Numbered from the stretch's first letter, positions 13,701 through 23,596 are shown. The stretch is 64,000 nucleotides of DNA from Amphibalanus amphitrite (GCF_019059575.1 NW_024881851.1:74501-138500), one strand, 5' to 3'. Program-made: numbers and translations. Notes: a model not told the origin generated them from the sequence alone.

Positions 13701-14013
13701 TCGCCGGACTCCCCTTCGGGAACAGCCTGTTAAACTGTTCCTCCGAACACACAGAGACCGCGGCGCCTGTATCCACCTCCGCCCGCACTGCACGGCCGTT
13801 TAGTTTGATATCCACGTACAGGGGCGGGCGGCTCTTTTGACTGCGGTGACTGCGGTGACTGGTAGAACAGCGTGTAGACCTCTTCAGCAGCGTCGTCTGC
13901 GGGGTCCGCTCCCTCCGCTGGTGATGCCGGAGCGCCGAACTCATCGTCCTCCACTTGATCCACCCAGCCGCGACCCGCTGCGCGGCATGCATCTCGAACG
14001 TGTCCCATCTCAC
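10706..14013 (-). CDS. pol: pol region of the Ty3/gypsy element (PR-RT-RNase H-IN)
   Basis: Domains in order on the minus strand are: an aspartic protease with DTGA; a reverse transcriptase with YPLPRVEELLVKL, FSKVDLKSAYNQL and the catalytic FLDDV box; an RNase H with LACDASPSG; and an integrase with an HHCC zinc region followed by the catalytic core and a C-terminal chromatin-associated tail. This matches the Ty3/gypsy order. The region shows about one break and is treated as a fossil. There is no sign of an envelope gene downstream. Confidence 0.88.
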
Positions 14014-14839
14014 CGCACTGGAAGCAGCGGCGATTTCTCGCCCAGCACCTGCTCGGCGAATGTCGGCGGCTCCGACAGCGGTGACAAGGAGCGCCTTGCT
14101 GCTGCTCCCTCGGTCCCCGCCGATCCCGTGTCACGGTACCTCCCCTCCGACTGGGCGAGTCCATCGCGGCCGGGCGCCGGCCCTGACCGCCGGGCGCTGG
14201 ACCACGCCCACCACCTGCCCGAGGCGGCGCTGCGCGCTGCGTGCTGCGCTGCTCCAGCCGGCCGACCACCGCCAGCGGCCGGGCGGCCGGCACAGCGGCG
14301 GACTCAGCGCGGCCAATCTCCTGCGCCTGAGCCTCTGCTGCCTCGCTGGTGCAGGCCAGCGCCAGAGCTGACTCCAGGGTCAGGCTCGTCTGGCTGAGGA
14401 GCCTGGCTTGCAGTCTGGTGTCCCGAATGCCACACACCAGTCGGTCTCGGAGCATCTCCGGCAGGGTCTCGGACGGAAACTGACACGGCTTTGCCAACCT
14501 GCGTAGCCTGGCTGCGTACTCGGTGACCGATTCGTTCTCGTCTCTGCAGCACGAATGGAACCGGAACCGAGCGACGATCTCAGATGACTTCGGCTCGAAG
14601 TGACCTTGCAGCACAGTGACTAGCTGCTCGTACTCCAGGTCGCTGACCGTCTGCGGCGCTACCAGATCCTCCAGCAGTGCAAATGTCTTAGGCCCTACCA
14701 CACTGAGCAGAGTCGCACGTCTCTTAGCTTGGCCAGAGACACCCGTAGCCACCAGGTACTGTTCCAGCCATCTGGCATATGTCCCAAACGACTCTTGACT
14801 GGGATCAAACTCCCTCACCAAACCACTCAGACTGGCCAT
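13730..14839 (-). CDS. gag: gag region of the Ty3/gypsy element
   Basis: A frame of about 369 residues encodes a Gag-type polyprotein. The first half is the helical retrotransposon capsid-like region. A basic Arg/Gly/Pro-rich stretch follows, then a CCHC zinc knuckle (CFQCGEMGHVRDAC) and an acidic tail. Gag forms the particle and packages the RNA. The frame overlaps the start of pol, and gag-pol read-through by frameshifting is common in this family. It starts at an ATG just inside the 5' LTR and leader. Confidence 0.88.
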   Translation of the reverse strand: MASLSGLVREFDPSQESFGTYARWLEQYLVATGVSGQAKRRATLLSVVGPKTFALLEDLVAPQTVSDLEYEQLVTVLQGHFEPKSSEIVARFRFHSCCRDENESVTEYAARLRRLAKPCQFPSETLPEMLRDRLVCGIRDTRLQARLLSQTSLTLESALALACTSEAAEAQAQEIGRAESAAVPAARPLAVVGRLEQRSTQRAAPPRAGGGRGPAPGGQGRRPAAMDSPSRRGGTVTRDRRGPREQQQGAPCHRCRSRRHSPSRCWARNRRCFQCGEMGHVRDACRAAGRGWVDQVEDDEFGAPASPAEGADPADDAAEEVYTLFYQSPQSPQSKEPPAPVRGYQTKRPCSAGGGGYRRRGLCVFGGTV

Positions 14840-14873
14840 GGCGCACGCCGCGCGGGTTCAGTCTCGTCGCCAC

Positions 14874-15054
14874 TGTTATAACGTGAGGTGACAACCGCCA
14901 CACACGCTGGCTCGATCCAAACTAGTGTATTTGGCCCAGACCATCTCGGCCGGTCACCGCACAGCCGCAGGCGACCAATCCCCGTCCGTCCCGCACCGGT
15001 GACGTCATAGGTCATCATATGACGTCACCGGTGACGTCATCTCACATCCTAACA
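14874..15054 (-). repeat. 5' LTR (181 bp)
   Basis: No difference from 10456-10636 was seen by eye. It would hold the element's promoter on the minus strand. The three TGACGTCA octamers lie between about 14999 and 15041. Confidence 0.92.
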
Positions 15055-15294
15055 ATGGTCATCAACTGATCCGAATGAATGATTAACACCTTCAAGACAA
15101 TTTCATTACTCTACCTCGTCTCCTATATCAAAAGCAATAGTCGAAAAACTGATGTTGAGCTTTTTTAAAAGCTTTTTTGATCTAGCCCGACCATTTGAGT
15201 GGCCGCCGGCCATGAATTGCACGCTGTCCATCAAATATGGGCAGAATGGTCGTGTTTCTGTAAATATGCTGTTGTTTTTTACGTGCCTCTTCAG

Positions 15295-16701
15295 CAGGCG
15301 CGTAACCACGAGTCTGAAGTTACTGGGGACCACATGGAGGGCCGCGAAGACAAAATATGATATTTCAGGATCAGCCTTCGCCGGAGTGTGTGTGGGGGGG
15401 AGAGGGTGGGGGGTGGGGGCGTTTTTGGCCACACCTGCCAGTTTTTTTGCGCGTGTAAGCAAAACCGCGGCGCGCACCGCCGTGAAACTTGGTATAGCTT
15501 ATGATACCTCAATTTCGCATCGTGTGTGAAAAAAAAAAAAATTTGACCCAAGGTCACCTAAGGTCAGGTCACCAGGGCAAGTTATGTAACCATGCCTCTA
15601 AAAACTTTGTGACTCTGTCATTCCTATAGTTTACATCCCAGAAGTTTGAAACTCGAGCTTTTACTTGAGGAAATCAGTATGACAAATTCGTATACCTATC
15701 TCAAAGTTTTCACATCGGTGACCTAATGTCAGGTCAATTTTACGACCTCTCCATTATAGGTCATTGGAAGAAAATTGAAATGCCTTTCTTTGGCCGAAAG
15801 AAAACACATTCAAACGCCGTGACACAGGTAAACATGACACACTGAACCGGAAAATTGCACATGTGACCGCTCTATGCCCCTCAGCTCATCTTAGGTCATG
15901 AAACATCTCCAACAGTTTTTTACCACAACTTTAGGTAGAACCATGCTAGAGCGCTGAAAACATGAATGTGTTCAGCTCAACAATACCAATCAAATGACAT
16001 GCAATATGACTGGGCCAAATTTTGAAGTTGACACAGTTCATTCGACGCGTCTCGACGAGACAAATGCGATGCCGGTAAAATCAGCGTCGTACAAGTTTGA
16101 AGTCCAAAGCTATGATGCAAAACCCTTTTCCGCAAAAACGCCAGCCTGGAAGCTAAAACGTTGACCGTAGGTCAAATCTGAGAGCATTACTCAGAAAGTC
16201 CTTTAAAAGCGCTATCGAATGCGCTTTTTCCCCGCAGCACTGCAGCTCTACTGGTTCCTGACTTATGCGACGACTTGTGAAAAGTTTACAAAATTAGGAA
16301 CAAAATTTCGTGAAAAGTTTACATTTGGTGACCTGTAGTGACCTCAGCGATGACCTGATCAAAAAATGATGAAGGTAATTCGGAAAGATACTGTAGCGAG
16401 CTATCTGTTGCTTTTTACCTCGTCTTTCTAGCTTGCTTACTTTCCGAGATAACCTGGTGTGGCCAAGAAGCCCCCCCCCCCCCATGGCGAAGTTGGCTGA
16501 GAGGCCGGGCGCTGGTTAAACAAAACATCCATGGTTATGTCTTACGTTGGCTACATATTACTTACTCTTCACGTCGATTTAGAGACAATATTTCACTATT
16601 TAAGCAAATTGAGGTCGTCAATTTTACTGGGGACGGTCCCCAGCAACCCAAAAGTTACTGGGGACCGGTCCCCAGTGTCCCCAGTGGTGGTTACGCGCCT
16701 G
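15295..16701 (-). mobile_element. 1.4-kb nested hAT-like MITE (copy in the outer element)
   Basis: Reverse-oriented partner of 4867-6266, 1407 bp long, with the same CAGGCGCGTAACCAC termini. The 8-bp direct repeat CTCTTCAG lies at 15287-15294 and 16702-16709. Length differences from the sister copy fall mainly in homopolymer tracts. There is no transposase frame. Confidence 0.85.
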
Positions 16702-16878
16702 CTCTTCAGATCAAGAGATATTTGTCCTTTTCCCCGATTTGGCTGGTTATTATCAGGACAATGATCTGTCCTTTCGTTGTTGGTAAGGGGCCCCATTAGG
16801 TTGAGGCGGCCCACTTTGCTGGGGGGCCCATCGCGAACGTCTCTCACCCCCGTCGCCAGAGTTCTGGCTGCGCCACTG

Positions 16879-16886
16879 CACGCACT
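16879..16886. repeat. Target site duplication CACGCACT (right)
   Basis: Partner of 1163-1170. It follows directly after the right terminal inverted repeat of the outer hAT-like element. Confidence 0.9.
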
Positions 16887-17382
16887 GCATTCAGGGAGTA
16901 CTTTGCATGGCCCTAGTTTCCTGCACACACAGAGCCATATAGGTACATGAAACTACATCTATAATCATAGGTGCACATATGTAAGTTGATGCATGGCTGA
17001 GTCACAAACTGACAGTCGCGTCCCAAATACCTACCGCCTCTGCAGCCCGTTCGATGCCCCCATTCAACCACGTGTCATACTACCATCGGTTCCAACTAAT
17101 GTTACCTATTTAAAGGTAATTATAAATACTCTACAGCATACCCGTATTGTATTGTATTGTATTGTATTGTATTTACGATCATGGGCGATCCACACATGGC
17201 GTGGCGATTACTGCCCAGAGTCTGAGTCGGGTATAAGCATGCAGGAACAGAGACCAGTCGAACAACAACACACACACACACACACACATAAACGCACACA
17301 CAGGAAGACTCTATATGCTACGATTTCTAACATACCGTGTAGGTACTTATATACATACAAGACGAGTGCCTAATTCAGGCCA
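16887..17382. repeat. Spacer with (ATTGT)n and (CA)n microsatellites
   Basis: (ATTGT)5 lies at 17146-17173 and (CA)n at 17268-17288. The ATTGT run lies about 210 bp past the stop of the minus-strand LINE frame. On that strand it reads (ACAAT)n, so it may be the short-repeat 3' tail that CR1-like LINEs use in place of poly(A). That reading is an inference. No gene is seen. Confidence 0.6.
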
Positions 17383-20250
17383 TCACGAAGGTCTATCGTT
17401 TTTCCACAGAGACTTGACAGCGCGTGCGAATTTAGAGGGTGGCAGCTGTGAGAGGTCGGGAGGTAGGTCGTTTAGGAGCTCGGCGGCACGGTAACTGAAA
17501 CGCCGCTTACCGGTTTCTAGTCTGGGACGCTGGAGCTGGAGAAGGTTATCCTGACGTGTATTTCTATTCCTGGTTGAGGAGTCCCGGTTTTTGGCAAACA
17601 TAGAGGCAAGTGCTACCGGTTCGCCGTAGTGTATCGCCTTACGTGCAGTGGCCATGGTTTGAAGTTTGTACATAAATTCGGGCGGCATCCAGTTGAGTTT
17701 CTCGCGCAGGTCAGTGACGTGGTCGAATTTGCGACGGCCAAAAATAACTCGAGTAGCGAAGTTCAAGATCTTTTGGAGTCGATTCAGGTTCTTTTTTGTA
17801 CCATTTCCGTAAACTGAGAGGCAGTAATTTACTCGGGAGATGACTAGAGATGTGACAATGGTTTTGATGACCCCATCGGGAAGACAGTGCCGCACATGGG
17901 AGAGGCCGATGAGCAGACCCATACACCTCCGGCTGAGCTCAGATACATGGGCTTCCCAGGTCAGACAGCTGTCAAACACCACGCCGAGGTTTCCTGCCTG
18001 CGCACATGGTTCCAGCTCCGTGTCACGAAACGATACGACGACTGGGGGCAAGTGTTTTAGATTTTGACGGCTGCCGAATATCATGAGTTGCGTTTTGCTC
18101 GCGTTGACCTTCAGGGCGTTAGAGTGGAACCATTTGTTCAGTGCTTCTAGTGAGGCCTCCATGCGCGAGATAAGGCCACTTACATTGTTTTTTGGGCCAC
18201 TCACTAGAAGCTGGGTATCATCTGCATATTGGAAAACGCATGCGTCGTCGGCGTGAAGCGCCAAATCGTTTGAGAAGATCGTGAATAAAAGAGGACCCAG
18301 GGCCGAGCCTTGAAACACGCCCATAGTGTTAGGGAGTGGTCGTGACAGAACCCTGCGCTGGAGTCCATCGGTCATTGAAACGCTTTGTGTGTGACCTTTT
18401 AGATATGCTTTAAACCAAGGAGTTTCGATGCCGTACAGTGCGAGTTTGTCGAGAAGGAGTTTATGATCTATGACATCGAAACATTTGCTGAGATCGATAA
18501 GGCATAGGAAAGATATGTCTCCCCTGTCCGTGGCAGCTAGGATGCGGTCGGTGACGGACAAAAGTGCTGTTTCAGTTGAGTGTTGGGGTCGAAAGCCATG
18601 CTGACTAGGTGCCAAAAGGTGATTTTGAGAGAGATAGTGTTGTAGCTGCTGCTGGATGACTCGTTCAACAACTTTCATGATAACTGGTACTAGAGAAATG
18701 GGTCGAAAGTTGCTGGGGTCAGATGGGTTTCCGGATTTGAAAATGGGATGGACTATGGAATGCTTCCATTGCTCGGGGATGTCAGATTTCGAGATGCAGG
18801 TGTTTATGATGTGCTGTATGACGCTGCCAATAGCCAAGAAACTGGTTTTTAGCATGCGGATGCACACACCGTCCGCTCCGCAGGCGGCTGAGTTCCGCAT
18901 ACTGAAAACCGTGCATTCGAGCTCACCGAGTGAGATAGGCCTGGGCTGGAAACCGCATGCGCCGACGCGTGGGAGCTGTGCGTAAGTATAGGTACCTGTG
19001 TTTTGGTTTCGGATCTCGGTAGCAATACGGGGGCCGACGGACACGAAAAATGAGTTTAGTTCGTCAGCGGTTACATCGGGTTGAACTGTTTTATTTTCTT
19101 TTTTACCAGCTATGACTGATTTGATTCCCTGCCACACCTTGTTGGGGCCACGTTCACTAATTTCCCGCTGAATCACGTTGCGCCGGTCACGGCGAACGGC
19201 AGAACGAACTGAACGATTCAGGTCTTTATAAACTGTAGATTCCCGCCCGTGCAGTCGTAGTGCGGCGCGCCGTTGGGCCATGATATCACGGGTGGAGGCT
19301 GAGACGGGGGGAGCGGTGGGGTTTCTAATGGTCAGGTTCTTTAAAGGGGCATGGTCATCTAGGACGGGTAGGAAATGAGTCAGAAAAGCTTGCCATTTGT
19401 CATGCACGGTCATTGCAGTGAACACTTCGTCCCACTCGATGGACATCAAGTCATGATTTAGGGACGCGACATCGACACGGTTGATTGAGCGGGTTGTGAT
19501 GACAGTTGCAGTTTTACGCTGTTTAGGTACGTTAACTAGCACGTTTACGAACTTGTGTGGGCTAAAGGGACAGTGTTTTACATGACAGTCGAGCACGAGC
19601 TCACGGGTTTTGACAATACATACGTCAAGGAGTGAGCCGGAGCTGTACGTGGGTGCAGTTACAAGTTGATCGAGAGAGTAGTCCGATAAAAAGTCACTTA
19701 GGTGAATACGCGCGCGGAAACTCCGGTGTTTCAGCAAATCGCAGTTTAGGTCGCCGCAGATGACAAACGGAACCTTGGGGTGGTCGATCAGGATCCGTTG
19801 CAGCTGAGACTCGAGATCGTTGAAATCAGCGCGTAGGGCAGTGTCCGAGTAGCGGGGCGGTCGGTAGAGCGAGCAGACAATTAGCTGACGATCTTTCTCC
19901 AGTTTTAGGAGGATCCACTGGGATTCCAGCTGACTCTCACGGCACGGCGGAACTGTGAGTTTTAGCGCTACAGAGGTGATAGAGTTTTTGGTAGCAATGG
20001 CGACTCCACCGTAGCCACTGCCGTCGGGACGATCCGCACGGCTGAGTGAGTACCCGGGTAGCACAACCAGCCGACTGGGCGTGCTGGGTCGCAGCCAGGT
20101 CTCGGAGAGTAGGAGAACGTCGAGGTCTTGACTGCTGACCACGTCGGTCAGTTCGAGCAGCTTCGGCTTAAGGCTTTGAATGTTGAGCGCGCCGATAAGC
20201 AGTCCGGTATTGGACAGACGGTCAGATTGTAGAGTCGCCGCCTCGTACAT
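17383..20250 (-). CDS. LINE ORF2-type protein: AP-like endonuclease plus reverse transcriptase
   Basis: An unbroken 955-residue frame. It nicks target DNA and copies the element RNA onto it. The N-terminal endonuclease/exonuclease/phosphatase domain has LNIQSL near 22-27, SETWL at 49-53, SLYRPP near 127 and GDLN at 166-169. The usual S-D-H motif reads SPH at 230-232, so a conserved catalytic aspartate appears replaced by proline. Reverse transcriptase motifs follow: FRPISL (515-520), HGFRPQHSTE (551-560), LIDLSKCFD (584-592) and YADD (675-678). The motifs suit the CR1/Jockey group, but I cannot fix the clade. A TAA codon lies directly before the ATG in the same frame. No ORF1 with zinc knuckles is visible upstream, so the copy may be 5' truncated. 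Confidence 0.9.
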   Translation of the reverse strand: MYEAATLQSDRLSNTGLLIGALNIQSLKPKLLELTDVVSSQDLDVLLLSETWLRPSTPSRLVVLPGYSLSRADRPDGSGYGGVAIATKNSITSVALKLTVPPCRESQLESQWILLKLEKDRQLIVCSLYRPPRYSDTALRADFNDLESQLQRILIDHPKVPFVICGDLNCDLLKHRSFRARIHLSDFLSDYSLDQLVTAPTYSSGSLLDVCIVKTRELVLDCHVKHCPFSPHKFVNVLVNVPKQRKTATVITTRSINRVDVASLNHDLMSIEWDEVFTAMTVHDKWQAFLTHFLPVLDDHAPLKNLTIRNPTAPPVSASTRDIMAQRRAALRLHGRESTVYKDLNRSVRSAVRRDRRNVIQREISERGPNKVWQGIKSVIAGKKENKTVQPDVTADELNSFFVSVGPRIATEIRNQNTGTYTYAQLPRVGACGFQPRPISLGELECTVFSMRNSAACGADGVCIRMLKTSFLAIGSVIQHIINTCISKSDIPEQWKHSIVHPIFKSGNPSDPSNFRPISLVPVIMKVVERVIQQQLQHYLSQNHLLAPSQHGFRPQHSTETALLSVTDRILAATDRGDISFLCLIDLSKCFDVIDHKLLLDKLALYGIETPWFKAYLKGHTQSVSMTDGLQRRVLSRPLPNTMGVFQGSALGPLLFTIFSNDLALHADDACVFQYADDTQLLVSGPKNNVSGLISRMEASLEALNKWFHSNALKVNASKTQLMIFGSRQNLKHLPPVVVSFRDTELEPCAQAGNLGVVFDSCLTWEAHVSELSRRCMGLLIGLSHVRHCLPDGVIKTIVTSLVISRVNYCLSVYGNGTKKNLNRLQKILNFATRVIFGRRKFDHVTDLREKLNWMPPEFMYKLQTMATARKAIHYGEPVALASMFAKNRDSSTRNRNTRQDNLLQLQRPRLETGKRRFSYRAAELLNDLPPDLSQLPPSKFARAVKSLWKNDRPS

Positions 20251-20779
20251 TTACCTTAGCGTAGCAGCCCAAACTAAATATGTCGTAGAATCAGAAAAGT
20301 GTGCACTGACTGAAGACCAACTGCAGAAAGCGGCTACATGTAGGAAGGTACAAGTGGCACAACGTTTTCACGCATTTCAGTCCAAAGCATATTGACGTTC
20401 TTGGGAATCGTTTCGTTGACTCGGATATGTATTTGCCAATACCGCTATAATGATACGTGTTACAAAATGTAATAAATAGAATAGTACAGCACTTCATAAG
20501 GCTGGAACATGGCGAGAGCGACCGACAGGCTCCCTATTGTTTGCTGTATAGGCCTATTGTGATCGGACGGGAAAGTTTAAAACATAGACCGCGGTATGCA
20601 GAGTTCTATGTTTAGAACGACACCGTCATTTGATACCGAGATAGGAGGACACGTTATGTTGCATGAAATGTCAACGGACGGGTTCATGGTATTCGGTTAT
20701 CTTGCAACCCATGCATGGGCCTGATCGGTGGGACGGGTCGGCGTTTATGCATCCACCGTGAGTATGTACATCAGACATA

Positions 20780-21265
20780 TGCAATGTATGGATCCGAGCG
20801 ATGGATCCTCAGTAGATCTCGAAGCAAACTGCAGGTTAGGATCTATGATCCCGTCGGATCCGGCGTGAAAAAATACCTTGGATCTATGATCTCATACGAT
20901 CTGATGATAAACCAGGAACACGGATCTACGATCTGAGTGGACTCCACCATGCACAACATTTGAAACTATGTTTTAGAGGATTTTTATGTCAGTAAGTGTC
21001 ACAAAACTATGGATTATTACGTGCAAACACATAAAACCACTAAAACAGAACGTTTGTGAGTTGCATTAAGTGTTTTTTAGGGGATTTCTGTGTTGACAAA
21101 AAAAAAAAAATAAGTAAAGATCTATGATCTCACTGGAGCTCAAGCAAAAAATGAGACTCAGATCTGTGAAATTTGAGAGCTGGATCGATGATCCCGTCAG
21201 ATCCGAAATCAGGATCCGTGGGATTCGATCCCAGATCCATTTTCTCGGATCCATACACATGTCTG
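20780..21265. repeat. GATC-rich region with degenerate GGATCTATGATC repeats
   Basis: About twenty GATC tetramers occur in some 480 bp where roughly two are expected. Many sit in variants of GGATCTATGATCCCGTCGG, for example near 20839, 20879, 21120 and 21182. No coding frame or terminal repeats are seen. It may be an eroded minisatellite. Confidence 0.65.
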
Positions 21266-21270
21266 ATGTA

Positions 21271-22667
21271 CAGTCTGTCTTAAAAGTACCGCGCAAAGTG
21301 GCGGTGGATCCATCAAGCCTGACCGAGAAAGGGCCTGTTTTAATTTAACCCGCGCCCTGCTGGGGGGGGGGGGTGTTTGAACACCCCCCTTGTGGTTTTT
21401 TGCGAATATCTCAAAAACGGCGGCGCGTTTTTGGTACACCTTATCATACATCAATTCTACACATGTTGTGAAAATTTCAGACCAAGGTCATTCAAGGTCA
21501 GGTCACCAGGTCACTTGAAGTGACCTCACCTCATAAAAAGTTTCAATGTCTGTCATAGCTACACCGAGTGACCGATCGCTTTGAAACTTTGAGCGATTGC
21601 TGAGAGCAATAGCATGTACAAAATATATATCTCAGAATTTTGATATCGATGACCTAAGGTCAGGTCAATTTTGCGACCTCCCCATTATAAGTCAATGGGA
21701 GAAAATTGAAATGCGCCTCTTTTGGACGAAAGACATTATAAACACTCCCAAACACCGAATTACAAGTAGTTTAGACACACAGAACATGAAAATGGTGTCC
21801 GTGACCCTTGTTTATGCCCTGAGGTCATCTTAGGTCACGAATGGTATCTAACAGTTTTTCGCAAATAACTTTTGATAGAGGCATGCCAGAGCGATGAAAA
21901 CGCCTTAGATGTGTTCAGCTCGACGATACGGATCGACTGATATGCAACATGACCCTTTCCGGTCAGGTCATGACCTTGACCTGAGGTCAAATTTTCAAGT
22001 TGACCTTTCAAGGTCAAGTTATAGTTCATTCGATGCGTCTTGACGAGAGGAACACGATGCCGGTAAAAGTAAGCTCGTACAAGGCTTGGGTCAAAAGTTA
22101 TTGCATAAAAACTGTTTCCGAAAAAAATCGGCTATTTTGCAGTTTTTGCCCCCTGCAGGCAAAACCGTTGACGTTAGGTCAAATCTGAGAGAATTACTCA
22201 GAAAGAGCGTTAATAGGGCTATCGAATGCACTTTTCCGCGGCGCTGTAGCTCTATTGGTTCCCGAGTTATGCGTTGGCTTTTTGGAAATTTTCGACATTC
22301 GACCTGGAAATCGGCGAAATTTTGCCTTCAATGACCTCTGGTGACCTCACCTTTGACCTGACCAAAAAAATTGACCGAAACGATTTCGTCATTATTTTTG
22401 ACGCTCTTTCGAACACCGCCTTCCGCGTATCGCTACGTGGCCCAGGAGCCGAGTTACAAGGGGGGGTGTTCAAACACCCCCCCCCCCCCCAGCAGGGCGT
22501 GGAAATCCAGGACCCCCAGCTGGGCGCGGGTTAAAAGTCACCGACCAATTGACCTAGGGAATGGCTAAGGATGTCAGTTGCTTCAGTGACCCAAATTTAG
22601 CAGGCCCTTGCTCAGTCAGGCTCGATGGATCCACCGTCACTTTGCGCGGTACTTTTAAGACAGACTG
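21271..22667. mobile_element. Tc1-like palindromic MITE split by a TTAA element
   Basis: Long inverted termini start with CAGTCTGTCTTAAAAGTACC at 21271, with the complement ending at 22667. They are flanked by TA at 21269-21270 and 22668-22669. A closely related uninterrupted copy (57599-57809, 211 bp) shows the original form. TA duplication with CAGT-type ends fits the Tc1/mariner superfamily. It is non-coding. Confidence 0.8.
21345..22534 (+). mobile_element. TTAA-flanked 1.19-kb non-autonomous element, AGGTCA-rich core
   Basis: The ends read TTAACCCGCGCCC (21345-21357) and GGGCGCGGGTTAA (22522-22534), with G/C homopolymer tracts just inside. TTAA duplication with CCC...GGG ends fits piggyBac-like elements, though Kolobok-type elements also use TTAA. 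The interior is non-coding and carries about twenty AGGTCA or TGACCT hexamers. It is inserted in the Tc1-like MITE 21271-22667. A second copy lies inverted at 62661-63836. Confidence 0.82.
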
Positions 22668-22669
22668 TA

Positions 22670-23596
22670 CATGACGCAAGCATACGACAGGGTGCTTGGA
22701 GTATTGTATTCAAATCGATTAGCTACTCCTTTGCCTACCGCCATCACATCAATGGCAAGTGACTCGTCTTTTCAACCGCTTCGTCATGTATGAATAGTAA
22801 ATACAGTCCCTTCCTCCTACGTACTTTCTGACGTTCAAAACATGATGATTTAAGATCAACATTGCATTGAATTAAGTTGATCCATTCATGTGTGTATAGT
22901 AATGTTCGAGTAAATCTCTGAGTAAATCCAATCATGACTAAAATTTAATCAGTTTAACGTCAGCCGCATAGTATTGTTCCACGTTTTAGAACCTGTTGGT
23001 TGAGAGCCATTACCTTTATCTCAGCTTGAAATCCCTGGAAATCCTCGAGATGTTACATAACTTGACTTGCCAAGGGCCACATCATCGGTTCAATCTATCT
23101 TACTACAAAAGGACTTCAATAAAAAACTACAAGTGAAAAGATAGGATCGCCGGAAAATTTAAGCGCCAAGCAAAAAAAGTATCGATGTCGCAGTGTTACA
23201 CATAAAAAGACAAGTTGACACGATTTGATGCAATAACCTTTCACATACTTCGATGCTATGTGATCAATATGTGATAGTTGATATCATACGAGTAGATGAC
23301 ATGATTCATTTCATCTACGCTGATACTATGATATGGTGCTTGACGTTTTTTTGCATGTGTGCTTACGCTCAGGATGCCCAATTTGCTATTTCTACAGGTG
23401 GGGATGATGCATCACGCACGCATACATAGGTATATAAAATTATGATGTTAAAATGGGTCATCTGGTGAGTTGAGAGTCCGACCTAAGTCCGACGAGAAGA
23501 TTGGCATGAAAAAGAACTGTCGGAAGGTTTAACACATTAAAGTAACCGCCGATAGCAAAACGAAACAAAAGTAACAATCGATTATCGAACCTTCTG
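22670..23596. other. No gene recognised
   Basis: AT-rich sequence with only short chance frames. There are no terminal repeats and no similarity to the other repeats in the window that I can see. Confidence 0.5.

Larger units (their letters stand above)
10456..15054 (-). mobile_element. Ty3/gypsy-type LTR retrotransposon, young, with about one break
   Basis: A 4599-bp element bounded by two 181-bp LTRs that look identical by eye, flanked by the 5-bp direct repeat ATGGT at 10451-10455 and 15055-15059. It reads on the minus strand: 5' LTR (14874-15054), a primer-binding-like TGGCGACGAGAC just inside it, gag, pol (protease, reverse transcriptase, RNase H, integrase), a short purine-rich tract and the 3' LTR (10456-10636). 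The domain order places it in Ty3/gypsy (Metaviridae), perhaps near the Mag-like lineage. No envelope gene is seen. Identical LTRs imply a recent insertion. Apart from about one break in pol it looks whole. It sits in the outer hAT-like copy, and the sister copy keeps the empty site at 6502-6506. Confidence 0.92.
1171..16878 (+). mobile_element. Outer hAT-like non-autonomous element, interrupted by three later insertions
   Basis: The ends are perfect 15-bp inverted repeats, CAGTGGCGCAGCCAG at 1171-1185 and its complement at 16864-16878. They are flanked by the 8-bp direct repeat CACGCACT at 1163-1170 and 16879-16886. An 8-bp duplication with CAGTGGCG-type termini is characteristic of the hAT superfamily. 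Removing the inner copy (4690-10232 plus one 8-bp duplication) and the LTR element (4599 bp plus 5 bp) leaves 5553 bp, close to the 5543 bp of the inner copy, so this is one element length. No transposase frame is visible and it must be moved in trans. The interior holds a 21-22-bp minisatellite, a nested 1.4-kb element and degraded AGGTCA-rich repeat sequence. Confidence 0.9.

Noticed and set aside
10456-15054. Envelope gene in the LTR element
   Set aside because: There is no room for a third long frame between pol and the 3' LTR, and no signal or membrane segment is seen.
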